Of a DNA stretch of 64,000 nt, positions 25,859 to 34,569 are shown piece after piece. The number at the start of each line of letters is the position of its first letter. Positions within the stretch are counted from its first letter, which is position 1. The notes under the pieces were generated by a model that was not told the DNA's origin, did no database searches, and worked only from the letters and a program-made list of their open reading frames with translations. Source of the DNA: Alphaproteobacteria bacterium (lineage in GTDB: Bacteria > Pseudomonadota > Alphaproteobacteria > Rhizobiales > Rhizobiaceae); contig JANSYK010000001.1 of NCBI GenBank assembly GCA_024742485.1, positions 806,001-870,000 of the forward strand, given 5' to 3'. A program made the translations under genes and the position numbers.

Positions 25859-26274
25859 TTTTTCTTGGCCGCCCACATCTCGATTTCCACTTGGAAACTT
25901 GACAGAAGACCCGCCTGCACTGCAGTGCGCACAGGGAGCGGTTCCGGCATCATCTCACGGTAGATACCGTTGAACATGGGCCAATCCTCAAGGTTCGCCA
26001 GAAAAACATTGACCTTGAAGACATCGGCGAATGTGCAGTTCGCGGCCCTTAATTGATTGTGGCAATTCTCAAGCGTGATCCGGCTCTGCACCTCGAAGTC
26101 GTCCGTGACAACATTGCCATCAAGATCCAGCGCCGCCTGACCGGAAATCACGACCAGCGTCGCTTCCGGACTGACTTCAAGAACCGGCGAGTATGGTCCG
26201 GCCGTGCTATGCTGGCGACTAACCGGGGCATATTTGGCCGTGCCCGCTGCAGGTGTATTGTTTTTGTCTTTCAT
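25855..26274 (-). CDS. RidA-family reactive enamine/imine deaminase
   Basis: A 139-residue RidA (YjgF/YER057c) protein. The catalytic arginine segment is P-V-R-T-A-V-Q-A near residues 116-123, with A-Y-S-P-V-L-type and G-Q-A-A-L-D-L-D-G elements upstream. RidA hydrolyses the enamine products of PLP lyases such as 2-aminoacrylate before they damage other PLP enzymes. The N-terminal 15 residues are an unusual extension. It sits directly between such a lyase and the PLP enzyme, to which it is coupled by an ATGA overlap. Confidence 0.92.
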   Translation of the reverse strand: MKDKNNTPAAGTAKYAPVSRQHSTAGPYSPVLEVSPEATLVVISGQAALDLDGNVVTDDFEVQSRITLENCHNQLRAANCTFADVFKVNVFLANLEDWPMFNGIYREMMPEPLPVRTAVQAGLLSSFQVEIEMWAAKKK

Positions 26275-26304
26275 ATTGCAATCTCATTGTCTATTTGACG
26301 GATG

Positions 26305-27243
26305 TCACGTCAGGCCGTCATCGCCAGAGCCGCAGAGTACGGCAACGAGTTTTTCTTGCGGGTCGAGGTCCACCAGGCGGTCAAAAACCGCGCTGACCAC
26401 GGTCGCGGCCCCCAATTCGACCGCCAGGCCGGTGTTTTTCCACATCCAGCGGGCGACGTCCTTGGGGCGATCCTCATCGACCAGCACAATCTGGTCGACA
26501 TGCTTGCGCACCAGCGCGAGGTTGATGTCATAGGTCATCCGGGCACCCAGGATCGGCACCTTGGTGTCGATCCTGTCCAGCTTTACGGGGCGGCCGGCCT
26601 TGACTGCAGCATGGAGCGTCGGACAGCCGACGGTTTCGACCCCGATCACCCGTACATGGCGGTTCTGCAACTTGATCGCCGCAGCGATTCCACCGATCAG
26701 TCCGCCGCCGCCAATGGCCACAAACACCGTGCCGACATCGGCGAGATCCTCCATGATCTCCAGTCCGATGGTGCCCTGCCCGGCGATGACCTCAGGTGTT
26801 GCAAATGGATGCAGGAGAGTCAGACCCCGTTCTTCGGCCAGTCGGCTCGCGTGATCCCAGCTTTCGTCCCAGTGAAAGCCGGTGACATCAAGCACGGCGC
26901 CAAAACCCTCGATACGATCGCGCACGGTCTGGGTGGATTGTTCCATCACCACCACATGCGCCGGAAGGCCCAATTGCTGACCCACATGGGCAATGGCCGC
27001 GCCGAAATTTCCGCCCGAGGCCGTGGTCAGTCCACGTTTCGCCGCCGCATGATCCAGCGACAAGGCCGAGTTGAATGCACCGCGTGCCTTGAACGAGCCG
27101 GAGACCTGAAGGCATTCGGGTTTGAACCACAGGTTCGGAAAGTCCGAGGCCGGGGCGGCGGGAATCAGCGGGGTGCGCCGCACATGGCCCTTGATGCGGC
27201 GGGCCGCCTGACGGATCAATTCCAGTGTGATTGCGTCTTCCAT
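26305..27243 (-). CDS. Threonine/serine dehydratase-like PLP lyase
   Basis: A 312-residue fold-type II PLP enzyme. The PLP lysine is in S-G-S-F-K-A-R-G-A at K52, a S-G-G-N-F-G-A-A loop binds the substrate carboxylate, and G-G-G-G-L-I-G-G holds the phosphate. It lacks a C-terminal ACT regulatory domain, so it is of the catabolic or racemase-like type, releasing ammonia through an enamine. ATG 27243 lies 5 bases after the permease stop and 30 bp before the RidA gene. Confidence 0.9.
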   Translation of the reverse strand: MEDAITLELIRQAARRIKGHVRRTPLIPAAPASDFPNLWFKPECLQVSGSFKARGAFNSALSLDHAAAKRGLTTASGGNFGAAIAHVGQQLGLPAHVVVMEQSTQTVRDRIEGFGAVLDVTGFHWDESWDHASRLAEERGLTLLHPFATPEVIAGQGTIGLEIMEDLADVGTVFVAIGGGGLIGGIAAAIKLQNRHVRVIGVETVGCPTLHAAVKAGRPVKLDRIDTKVPILGARMTYDINLALVRKHVDQIVLVDEDRPKDVARWMWKNTGLAVELGAATVVSAVFDRLVDLDPQEKLVAVLCGSGDDGLT

Positions 27244-27248
27244 GGGAG

Positions 27249-28094
27249 TTATCCTTTGACAGCACCCGACAGCATGCCCTTGCCGATATAGGGATAGGCG
27301 AAAAGCCCGAGAATCAGGGGCGGCAGGATACCCAATGTCATCGCGGCCGCCGTCGCACCCCATTTCACCCCGTAGGACGTGACGAAGAATGTGGCGCCGA
27401 CGGTGACAGGCACTGCCTCTTTGGTGGTCAGGATCAGGCCGAACAAAAACTCGTTCCAGCAGGTGATGAAGCTCAAGAACAGGACCGCTACCAGGATCGG
27501 GCGCGACAGGGGAAAGATGATTTTCCACAGGATGTCGCGTTGGCTGGCGCCATCCAGTTTACCGGCTTCATCGAGGTCGATGGGCAGGTCCTGCATGAAG
27601 CCGACAAACAGGACCAGCGCCACGGGAATGCTGATCGTTGCAGCGATCAGGATCATCCCGGTCCAGGTATCGAGAAGCCCGATCAACTGGTACATCAAAT
27701 AGATCGGAATCGCGTAAATGATCAGAGGCAGTGTGCGGATGTTGGTGACCAATGGCAGCAACCAGCTGCGACCCACGCCATGGCGCGCAATGGCATAGGC
27801 CGCCGGGAAAGACACCGCGACCGCCAGAAGCGAACCGCCTGCGCCGATGACGATCGAGTTCAGGATATAGCCGGGGAAGTCTGTGCGCCCGCTGCCGAGA
27901 ACTTCGATATAGTGCTCCAGCGTCGGCTCAAACAGCAGGGGTGGCGGGCTGGTATTGATCACACCGTTGGTTTTGAACGAAGTCATCACCGTCGCCAGGA
28001 TCGGCAGATTGATGACGAAGGCGACGACTGCAAAGATCACCCATCGCAAGACGCCGACGATGCGGTCGCGCGGACCTGTTTCGGAAACAATCAT
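27249..28094 (-). CDS. ABC permease, MalG/CUT1 type
   Basis: A 281-residue inner-membrane subunit with six predicted helices. The cytosolic EAA loop reads E-A-G-K-L-D-G-A-S-Q-R-D-I-L-W-K-I-I-F-P-L near residues 170-195, which docks onto the ATPase. Its start overlaps the stop of the partner permease as ATGA, so the two are made in equal amounts. Confidence 0.93.
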   Translation of the reverse strand: MIVSETGPRDRIVGVLRWVIFAVVAFVINLPILATVMTSFKTNGVINTSPPPLLFEPTLEHYIEVLGSGRTDFPGYILNSIVIGAGGSLLAVAVSFPAAYAIARHGVGRSWLLPLVTNIRTLPLIIYAIPIYLMYQLIGLLDTWTGMILIAATISIPVALVLFVGFMQDLPIDLDEAGKLDGASQRDILWKIIFPLSRPILVAVLFLSFITCWNEFLFGLILTTKEAVPVTVGATFFVTSYGVKWGATAAAMTLGILPPLILGLFAYPYIGKGMLSGAVKG

Positions 28095-28963
28095 GCCGGG
28101 TCCCTCCGTACCGCCAGTTTCAAACCAAAATAGAGCAGCGCCAGCGTCGCCACCAGCAGCGTCATCGAAAGCGCTACAGCGGGGCCCAGATCGTTCTGTT
28201 TGAAAAAGATCTTGTAGATATAGATGCTGAGCGAGGTGGTGCTGTTCCCCGGCCCGCCGCCAGTCAGCACGAAGATGTGGTCGAAGACCCGGAAGCTGTC
28301 GATGAAGCGGATGAAGGACACGATGATGATTGCAGGCGCTATCAACGGCAGCACGACCAGGACATTGAACCTGGTGCCGGTCGCGCCGTCGATGGCCGCA
28401 GCTTCCTCAAGATCATAGGGCAGCGACTGCCGCGCGGTGAGCAGGATCAGGAAAGCAAACGGCGTCCATTGCAGAACCTCGATGGCGATCACCGTGAACT
28501 GGATGTATTTCAGGCTTAGGAAATTGAGCGTGAATCCGAGTTTTTCCAGATAGCCCGGCACGATTCCGACGAACTCATTCAGGATGAGCCGATACATGAC
28601 CCCCATCAGCGCCGGTGACACCATCATCGGAATCATCAGGATCGCTGTCAGCCAGGGTCGGCGCAAGAGAAGCGGGTGCAGAGCAAAAACCAGCAGAAGC
28701 GCGAAGCCGACTTCGAAGACCGTGCAGATTACAGCGAACTTGATGGAATAACCGACGGCGTCCCAGAGCCGGGGATCAGATAGGGCGATACGATAGTTCC
28801 TGAACCCGATAAAGCCATCGCCGGTCAGATTGTGAAATGTCACTTCGTTGAAGCTGAACCATATATTGGCCAGTGTTGGAAAGCCAAGGATCAAAGCCAG
28901 AAACACACACATGCTCACGAGGAAAATGCGCGCCGATCTGCGTTCCTGTTGCTGAAGGTTCAT
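28091..28963 (-). CDS. ABC permease, MalF/CUT1 type
   Basis: A 290-residue permease subunit with six helices; the EAA loop is E-E-A-A-A-I-D-G-A-T-G. I use ATG 28963 (M-N-L-Q-Q-Q), preceded by no strong ribosome site, rather than the longer frame. It is separated from the solute-binding-protein gene by a 67-bp gap holding a 10-bp hairpin that probably lowers its expression relative to the binding protein. Confidence 0.93.
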   Translation of the reverse strand: MNLQQQERRSARIFLVSMCVFLALILGFPTLANIWFSFNEVTFHNLTGDGFIGFRNYRIALSDPRLWDAVGYSIKFAVICTVFEVGFALLLVFALHPLLLRRPWLTAILMIPMMVSPALMGVMYRLILNEFVGIVPGYLEKLGFTLNFLSLKYIQFTVIAIEVLQWTPFAFLILLTARQSLPYDLEEAAAIDGATGTRFNVLVVLPLIAPAIIIVSFIRFIDSFRVFDHIFVLTGGGPGNSTTSLSIYIYKIFFKQNDLGPAVALSMTLLVATLALLYFGLKLAVRRDPA

Positions 28964-28990
28964 GCCTGCCCCAAAACGCGCCCTGTCTAT

Positions 28991-29017
28991 CCAGGGCCGC
29001 ATGGAGGGCGGCCCTGG
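28991..29017 (-). promoter_or_regulatory. Intercistronic hairpin after the binding-protein gene
   Basis: CCAGGGCCGC (28991-29000) and GCGGCCCTGG (29008-29017) form a perfect 10-bp stem with a 7-base loop, 13 bases after the binding-protein stop. There is no T-run. Such stems stabilise upstream mRNA or attenuate readthrough, giving excess binding protein. Confidence 0.65.
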
Positions 29018-29029
29018 GAAAGCGAACTG

Positions 29030-30358
29030 CTACTTGTCGAATTCGCCGGCCATAAAGGCTTCGACATTCGAGATCGCAGTATCGATATCAAATTGACCGG
29101 CCCAATAGCCAGTAAAGTTCTCGGCCTGGTTGGTGTAGATATCGAGCGCGCTGGCACTGGTGCCACCGGCCATCACATGGCCATAGTCGCCCGCATGGGA
29201 GGACATGGCGACCATGTCGGGGCGATCGCCGGCGACTTCTTCGACGATCCGCCCGACAACGGGGGGTTGGCCCCCGCCATCGATGTACATCTTCATCGCT
29301 TCTTCCGAACCCAGATAGCTCAGGAAGGCGCGGGCCTCATCCTTCTTTTCGGAGGCGGCGTTGATCCCCAGGCCGAGCGCATGGAAGTGGGTCTTGATCC
29401 CTTCGCTGCCGGCGGGCTGATGCAAGATGTCGAACTTGCCCGCAATGGCAGGGTATTCCTCCTCATCGACCAGCGAAGCATAGGCAGCCGACCACTGTGT
29501 ATAGAATGCGACACGCCCGGTGCCGAACGCGCCGTTGGCCTCGGCATATTCATAGGACAGGCTATCGGCCGGTGTCGCCTCGAGCTCGACAAGCCGCTTA
29601 TACAGAGCCAGTGCCTTGCGATAGGCGTCGGAATCAACCGTGATGTTCCCGTCCGCATCCAGCCAGTCGCCGCCATAGCTGGCCGCAATGCCCTGCCAGA
29701 TCATGACGTTGAACAGAAGGTTTTTGAGCTGAAGCACGGTTCCGTACCGCACCGGGCTGTCGGGATTGATCGACTTGGTGAAGAACAGCGCCGAAGCCAT
29801 GAAATCGTCCCAGGTCCAGTCGCCTGGTGCCTTCGGTTGCATGGCCGTGCCCAGAAATTCCTCGCTGATCTCGGCGTAGCGCCCCTGCCAGGCGGCGTCG
29901 GACAGAAGCTGATCGATCAGATCCGTTCGATAATACAGAAAATGAACACCCAGATCCGTGGGGATGCCGTAGAAACGGCCTTCGAAGCTCTGGCTGTCGA
30001 TGGCGCTTTGCGGAAAGACCGACCTCAAATCATCGGTAATCAGATCGTCGATCGGCTCCATGAAGGGGGCATATTTGCCCACATTGTAGGTCGCCGTCAG
30101 CATCACGTCGAACTCGGTAGAGCCCGCAGCCACATCCGACAGCATCTTGTCAAAGAAGTTGTCGCGGCTGAAATACAGCAATTCGGCCTTGCTGCCGATC
30201 TCGGCGCCCTTGGTTTCGTTGTATTGTTCCACCAGCGCGCGCAGCGACTCTTCCGGGGCACCGCCCGGCCACGCCAGAATGGTGATGTCCGCCAACGCCG
30301 CCGAGGCGGACATGGCAAGCGCGGATACCGTCAGAACGGACTTTCTATAGAGGGTCAT
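29030..30358 (-). CDS. ABC extracellular solute-binding protein (family 1)
   Basis: A 442-residue periplasmic binding protein. A signal peptide ends near A-A-L-A-D (about residue 23), and the mature protein begins I-T-I-L-A-W-P-G-G, the usual start of sugar-type family 1 proteins. It is the first gene of the minus-strand operon with two permeases, the lyase, RidA and the PLP enzyme. The ligand is unknown; the co-encoded deacylase and PLP enzymes point to an amino-acid or amino-sugar derivative rather than a plain sugar. Confidence 0.92.
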   Translation of the reverse strand: MTLYRKSVLTVSALAMSASAALADITILAWPGGAPEESLRALVEQYNETKGAEIGSKAELLYFSRDNFFDKMLSDVAAGSTEFDVMLTATYNVGKYAPFMEPIDDLITDDLRSVFPQSAIDSQSFEGRFYGIPTDLGVHFLYYRTDLIDQLLSDAAWQGRYAEISEEFLGTAMQPKAPGDWTWDDFMASALFFTKSINPDSPVRYGTVLQLKNLLFNVMIWQGIAASYGGDWLDADGNITVDSDAYRKALALYKRLVELEATPADSLSYEYAEANGAFGTGRVAFYTQWSAAYASLVDEEEYPAIAGKFDILHQPAGSEGIKTHFHALGLGINAASEKKDEARAFLSYLGSEEAMKMYIDGGGQPPVVGRIVEEVAGDRPDMVAMSSHAGDYGHVMAGGTSASALDIYTNQAENFTGYWAGQFDIDTAISNVEAFMAGEFDK

Positions 30359-30424
30359 TCAATCACTCCCTGTTGGTTTGGCCCAGATTTTCCCAACGGC
30401 CGCTATGTTTTTCGCGCCCGCTTC

Positions 30425-30461
30425 CATAATTATGATATTGACCTCATAGTAATATAACTAT
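30425..30461. promoter_or_regulatory. AT-rich palindromes in the divergent region before the binding-protein gene
   Basis: CATAATTATG (30425-30434, perfect) and ATAGTAATATAACTAT (30446-30461, 14 of 16 self-complementary) lie between the binding-protein gene and the divergent metallo-hydrolase. The second resembles the site before the IclR gene at 23196. They are good candidates for IclR operators controlling both directions. Confidence 0.4.
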
Positions 30462-30527
30462 AAATCACTCGGCAATTGAGTCAACATCGATATTGCCCCG
30501 ACCTGGGCCACCATTCGAAAGGCAGTC

Positions 30528-31268
30528 ATGCAAATCACAGGTTGGCTTCATCTTGTTCTCAGCGGCGCAATGGGTTTCGATCTGACGAACGCCTTTGACT
30601 GCAATGTCTTCATGCTGAAGGCCGGTGAGGACTGGATCCTGTTCGACAGTGGTGCGGGGATCGATGAGGATGAGACCGTCAAAGCGGTCGAAGCCACCGG
30701 CATCCCTACCGAGCGGATTCGCCATCTGTTTCTGACACACGCACACGCCGATCACGCTGGCGGCGCCGCGATACTGAAAGAACGCCTGGGTGTTCATGTA
30801 TATGCCGGGGCACAAACCGCCGCGATGGTTCAGACGGGCGACGAGCATGGCAATGGGTTGGCCCGTGCCCGCGATGCAGGGATTTATCCGGCCGACTACA
30901 CGTTCCGCGCAACCGGGGTCGACACGGTTCTAGCGGAGAACGAGCAGGTGTCCGTCAATTCGGCAACTGTCACGATGTTCGCAACGCCGGGCCATTCGGC
31001 AGATCATGTGTCCTACCTTGTGACCACACCGGACCGGAACACGCTGATCGCTGGCGATGCGTTGTTTTGCGGCGGACGGGTCGTCATCCAGGACATACCC
31101 GACTGCAACATCGGTGACATTTGTGCCTCAGTGCGTAAACTGGCCGCCCTCGACTACGATGTTTTCCTGCCAGGTCACTTCAATTTCAGCCTGAAGGATG
31201 GTTCCCGCCACGCTGACGCGGCCATGAAATTCGTAAACGGGTTCCAGTGCCCGCCGTCAATGTTCTGA
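30528..31268 (+). CDS. Metallo-beta-lactamase-fold hydrolase
   Basis: A 246-residue MBL-fold enzyme. The metal-binding motif T-H-A-H-A-D-H-A-G-G at residues 70-79 (H71, H73, D75, H76) is intact, and further ligands lie in T-P-G-H-S-A-D-H and near L-P-G-H-F-N. The family includes lactonases, thioesterases and glyoxalase II. It is divergent from the transport/deacylase operon, shares its intergenic operators, and may open a lactone or ester intermediate of the same pathway. Confidence 0.9.
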   Translation: MQITGWLHLVLSGAMGFDLTNAFDCNVFMLKAGEDWILFDSGAGIDEDETVKAVEATGIPTERIRHLFLTHAHADHAGGAAILKERLGVHVYAGAQTAAMVQTGDEHGNGLARARDAGIYPADYTFRATGVDTVLAENEQVSVNSATVTMFATPGHSADHVSYLVTTPDRNTLIAGDALFCGGRVVIQDIPDCNIGDICASVRKLAALDYDVFLPGHFNFSLKDGSRHADAAMKFVNGFQCPPSMF

Positions 31269-31281
31269 AGGCAATATGTTT

Positions 31282-32055
31282 TCAGAATTCACGGGTGCCT
31301 CCAAACACCATCGCCGACGTGCCACCATCCACCGTGATTGTTGAACCGGTGACGAAGTCTGCATCGTCGGAGGCGAGATAGGCAACGGCGCCCGCGCATT
31401 CTGCCGGCACCCCTGCCCGCATCAACGCCACATTTCGACGGATCTCCGAAGCAACGGGCTCTGCCTTGTAATCGGTGGCGTCGGGCAAGACGGCGATCGG
31501 CCCGGGCGCAATCATGTTCGCTGTGATGCCGTGCTTCGCCAGATCCACCGCCATCGCCTTGGTCAGCATGAGGATACCGCCCTTGGAACTGGCGTAGGGA
31601 ACGACATTGGCTTCGCTCATGAAGCTGTTCACTGACCCGACAGTAACGATGCGCCCCTTCTTGCCGGCGTCGATCATGGCGCGAGCCGCGGCACGGCAGG
31701 TGGTAAAAGTGCCGGTCAAATTGATCGAGATGTACTGATCCCAGGTTTCGTCATCGACATTCTCAAAACTTCCGCTGCCGAATTTTTTTCCGGCGCAGGC
31801 CACAAAGGCGTCTGGTGGGCCCACAGCCTTGTCGGCCTTGTCGAAGGCATCTGCGATTGAAGCCCGATCGGAAATGTCGATAGCGATGCCGTGAGCGAAG
31901 GCACCGCCGCTACTCTGCGGCAATGCACTCGCAAGGTCCATATTCACGACCGTCGCTCCTTCGTCAGACAGCCGTTTACAGATGGCCCACCCAATGCCCC
32001 TCGAACCACCGGTGACATAGGCAGTCCTGCCTTCAAAGCGTTGAGTTACCATCAT
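31282..32055 (-). CDS. SDR-family oxidoreductase
   Basis: A 257-residue short-chain dehydrogenase. The cofactor loop T-G-G-S-R-G-I-G is at 15-22, the catalytic segment has Y-A-S-S-K, and V-D-G-G-T closes the protein. ATG 32055 (two adjacent ATGs) follows AGAGGAAAAG. It converges with the metallo-hydrolase. Directly upstream lies a broken SDR remnant, suggesting a former tandem pair. Confidence 0.92.
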   Translation of the reverse strand: MMVTQRFEGRTAYVTGGSRGIGWAICKRLSDEGATVVNMDLASALPQSSGGAFAHGIAIDISDRASIADAFDKADKAVGPPDAFVACAGKKFGSGSFENVDDETWDQYISINLTGTFTTCRAAARAMIDAGKKGRIVTVGSVNSFMSEANVVPYASSKGGILMLTKAMAVDLAKHGITANMIAPGPIAVLPDATDYKAEPVASEIRRNVALMRAGVPAECAGAVAYLASDDADFVTGSTITVDGGTSAMVFGGTREF

Positions 32056-32089
32056 TCTTTTCCTCTTTGAACCTACGCAATAACGTTTC

Positions 32090-32445
32090 ATAGGCAGAGC
32101 CGGCCAACCCGGACAAAGGCGTAGCCAGCAGCGCCGAGATCATGGTCCCGCCGTCGACATTGATCACCTTTGCATTGACGAAGGCGACGTCATCACAAAC
32201 CACGAAGGCGCAATTGCCGGCGATCTCCTCGATCTGGTTGAACTGGCAGGCGGCTGGCGGTCGGTGAAAATGACACAGGCGTTCTCTTGGCTGCCTATCC
32301 CCTTGGCCAGCTTACCGACACACTGATGCTGGCCGGGGCTGTCGACGGTGTCGGGACAAACGGCTTTGGCGCAGATGTTCTGACCGATTTTGTCTGCCGC
32401 CACCGCCTTGGTCAAGCCCGGAACGCCGCATGGCGACCAGATCGG
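32090..32445 (-). pseudogene. Truncated, frameshifted SDR remnant
   Basis: On the minus strand one frame reads G-V-P-G-L-T-K-A-V-A-A-D-K-I-G-Q-N-I then A-V-C-P-D-T-V-D-S-P, the familiar middle of an SDR after the Y-x-x-x-K site. Near 32240 the homology switches frame to Q-I-E-E-I-A-G-N-C-A-F-V and A-K-V-I-N-V-D-G-G, the SDR C-terminus. The N-terminal two thirds and the catalytic tyrosine are missing. It must be non-functional and is a relic of a sugar-acid type SDR. Confidence 0.75.
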
Positions 32446-32561
32446 ATCACAACGCACAGAACCGCCTTTCGGCCAGCCCGTCAGCGGTACTCACAATCAA
32501 GTGGATCTGATTGAGTCTCCCGCATACAGGATGCCGAGCGGCGGGCGAACCAGCAATGCCC

Positions 32562-33305
32562 TTACCCTCGCCCAATGAAGGGCATCGTCGTTGCCATCAC
32601 GGTCATGAATTGTACATTTGCCGTCAGAGGCAAATTGGCCATGTGAAGAACAGAATCCGCCACATGCTGAACATCCATGACCGGCTCCGGCTTGATGGAA
32701 AGATCCGCCTGGGGAACACCGGCCCCCATTTTTTCGGTCATCTCCGATGCCGCATTGCCGATGTCGATCTGGCCGCAGGCGATATCGTAGGGACGGCCGT
32801 CAAGCGATATGGTCCGTGTCAGGCCGGTGATGGCGTGTTTGGAGGCCGTGTAGGGCGCCGACCCCGGACGGGGAACAGCCGCCGAGATCGAACCATTATT
32901 GATGATCCGCCCACCCTGTGGTGATTGTTTGCGCATCAGATTGAATGCGGCACGCGCACACAGGAACGCACCGGTCAAATTGACACTGATGACCTTCTGA
33001 AAATCGGCGACCGGAATATCGCCGATGGGTGCCGCAGCAACATTGTTTCCTGCATTGTTGAACAGGACATCCAACCGGCAATGTATTGCCTCGATGTCCG
33101 CAAAAAGCGCATCAACATCTTCGGGATTGGTGACGTCACAGACGATTGCGGACGCATTGTCGCGTCCGATCAGGTCGACGGATTCTTCCAGAGCTTCCGG
33201 ACGCCGCCCAGTGACCACCACATGGTAGCCGTTTTTTCCAAGCGTGACGGCACAGGCCCGTCCGATCCCGGAGCCCCCACCGGATACCAATGCAATTTTC
33301 ATCAT
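32562..33305 (-). CDS. SDR-family oxidoreductase
   Basis: A 247-residue classical SDR with S-G-G-G-S-G-I-G at 8-15 (serine in place of the usual threonine), N-N-A-G near 85, S-I-S-A-A and Y-T-A-S-K in the active site. The C-terminal part lacks the common V-D-G-G tail and ends M-P-F-I-G-R-G, so it is a distinct subgroup from the SDR at 31282. NAD(P) alcohol/ketone chemistry is expected; substrate unknown. It lies 45 bp downstream of dusA on the same strand. Confidence 0.9.
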   Translation of the reverse strand: MMKIALVSGGGSGIGRACAVTLGKNGYHVVVTGRRPEALEESVDLIGRDNASAIVCDVTNPEDVDALFADIEAIHCRLDVLFNNAGNNVAAAPIGDIPVADFQKVISVNLTGAFLCARAAFNLMRKQSPQGGRIINNGSISAAVPRPGSAPYTASKHAITGLTRTISLDGRPYDIACGQIDIGNAASEMTEKMGAGVPQADLSIKPEPVMDVQHVADSVLHMANLPLTANVQFMTVMATTMPFIGRG

Positions 33306-33349
33306 GAGCTCACTCCCCGTTTAGATTGCTTATCGCTGAATAGCCGGTC

Positions 33350-34468
33350 CTAGGCGACCAGCGGTTGGTCGAAGCGAACAGCCTCGAACGCCTCCGCGAT
33401 CAATTCCGGTCCGGCACTCTTCCGGGTCGCCCCGTTCGAGAGAATCTGCCGGTACCGCCGCGCACCCGGCAGCCCGTGAAACAAACCGACCATGTGACGC
33501 GTCACGTGGATGAGTCGCCCGCCGGCTTTCATGTGTCGGTCCGCGTGGTCCATCATCGCGTCGCGGACCCGCGACCACGTCACCAATGATGATGTCGCTC
33601 CATAGAACAGTCGATCCACATCCGCCAGAAGCCCTGTATTTTGATAGGCAGCACGACCAAGCATCACACCATCAGTGCCGTTCAGCAGGTCCAGCGCCTG
33701 ATTCAAAGTCTCAATACCGCCATTGATGCCTATGAAATGATTCGGCAATCTGTCCTTGAGGCGGCGCACCCTTCCATAATCAAGCGGCGGCACATCGCGG
33801 TTCTCTTTCGGGCTCAATCCCTGCAGCCAGGCCTTCCGGGCATGCACCCAGAGTGCATCGGCCCCGGCATCAAACACCCGGTCCGCCATGGCATCGAGCG
33901 CAATTTCGGTGTCCTGATCATCAACACCCAACCGACATTTGACGGTGACAGGGATGGAGACAGCGGCTTTCATTGCACTGACGCATGTCGCCACCAGCGC
34001 AGGCTCCAGCATCAGGCAGGCCCCGAACCGCCCGGATTTCACCCGGTCGGAGGGGCAGCCCACATTCAGATTGATTTCGTCGTACCCCATTTCGGCTGCA
34101 ATACGCGCAGCCGCCGCCAACTTGTCCGGATCACAGCCACCCAGCTGCAGCGCCACCGGATGCTCCACCGGATCGAACCCGATCAGGCGCGCACGATTGC
34201 CGTGAATCACCGCATCCGCAACCACCATTTCCGTGTAGAGCAACGCATGACGCGTCAGCAGCCGGTGCAGGAACCGGCAATGCCGATCCGTCCAATCCAT
34301 CATCGGCGCAACGGCGAACAGTCTTTCGTCGTTATTCAGCGTGTTCTTGTACAATGCGACATACCAAAAAGGAACGACTTCCTGCTGGAACAATTCCGGG
34401 TGTTGTACTGGCGATCGCTTTCCCCATTTGCATCGGGTGAAGGCGATCCAATCGGACAGCAAAACCAC
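33350..34468 (-). CDS. dusA: tRNA-dihydrouridine synthase A
   Basis: An FMN enzyme that reduces U20/U20a in tRNA D-loops. Family motifs are F-A-V-A-P-M-M-D-W-T-D-R-H-C-R-F near residue 50, Q-L-G-G-C-D-P, and N-L-N-V-G-C-P-S with the catalytic cysteine, then G-I-N-G-G-I and the D-G-V-M-L-G-R-A FMN phosphate loop. The frame opens at a GTG (34468); the first 45 residues are not family-like, so translation may begin later, for example at a TTG near residue 39. It is a housekeeping gene inside catabolic genes. Confidence 0.93.
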   Translation of the reverse strand: MVLLSDWIAFTRCKWGKRSPVQHPELFQQEVVPFWYVALYKNTLNNDERLFAVAPMMDWTDRHCRFLHRLLTRHALLYTEMVVADAVIHGNRARLIGFDPVEHPVALQLGGCDPDKLAAAARIAAEMGYDEINLNVGCPSDRVKSGRFGACLMLEPALVATCVSAMKAAVSIPVTVKCRLGVDDQDTEIALDAMADRVFDAGADALWVHARKAWLQGLSPKENRDVPPLDYGRVRRLKDRLPNHFIGINGGIETLNQALDLLNGTDGVMLGRAAYQNTGLLADVDRLFYGATSSLVTWSRVRDAMMDHADRHMKAGGRLIHVTRHMVGLFHGLPGARRYRQILSNGATRKSAGPELIAEAFEAVRFDQPLVA

Positions 34469-34569
34469 GCATACAACGGATGCAAAATGCCATCAACCAG
34501 CATGACGGGCCATGAATGATTGTCGCGTATTGCGTTCAAAGGCCAGGAAAGCCGCGAACGTCAGAATCT

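Noticed and set aside
21084-30358. Ectoine degradation operon
   Set aside because: The deacylase resembles DoeB, but DoeA, DoeC, DoeD and a UehABC-type transporter are absent; the transporter is CUT1-type.
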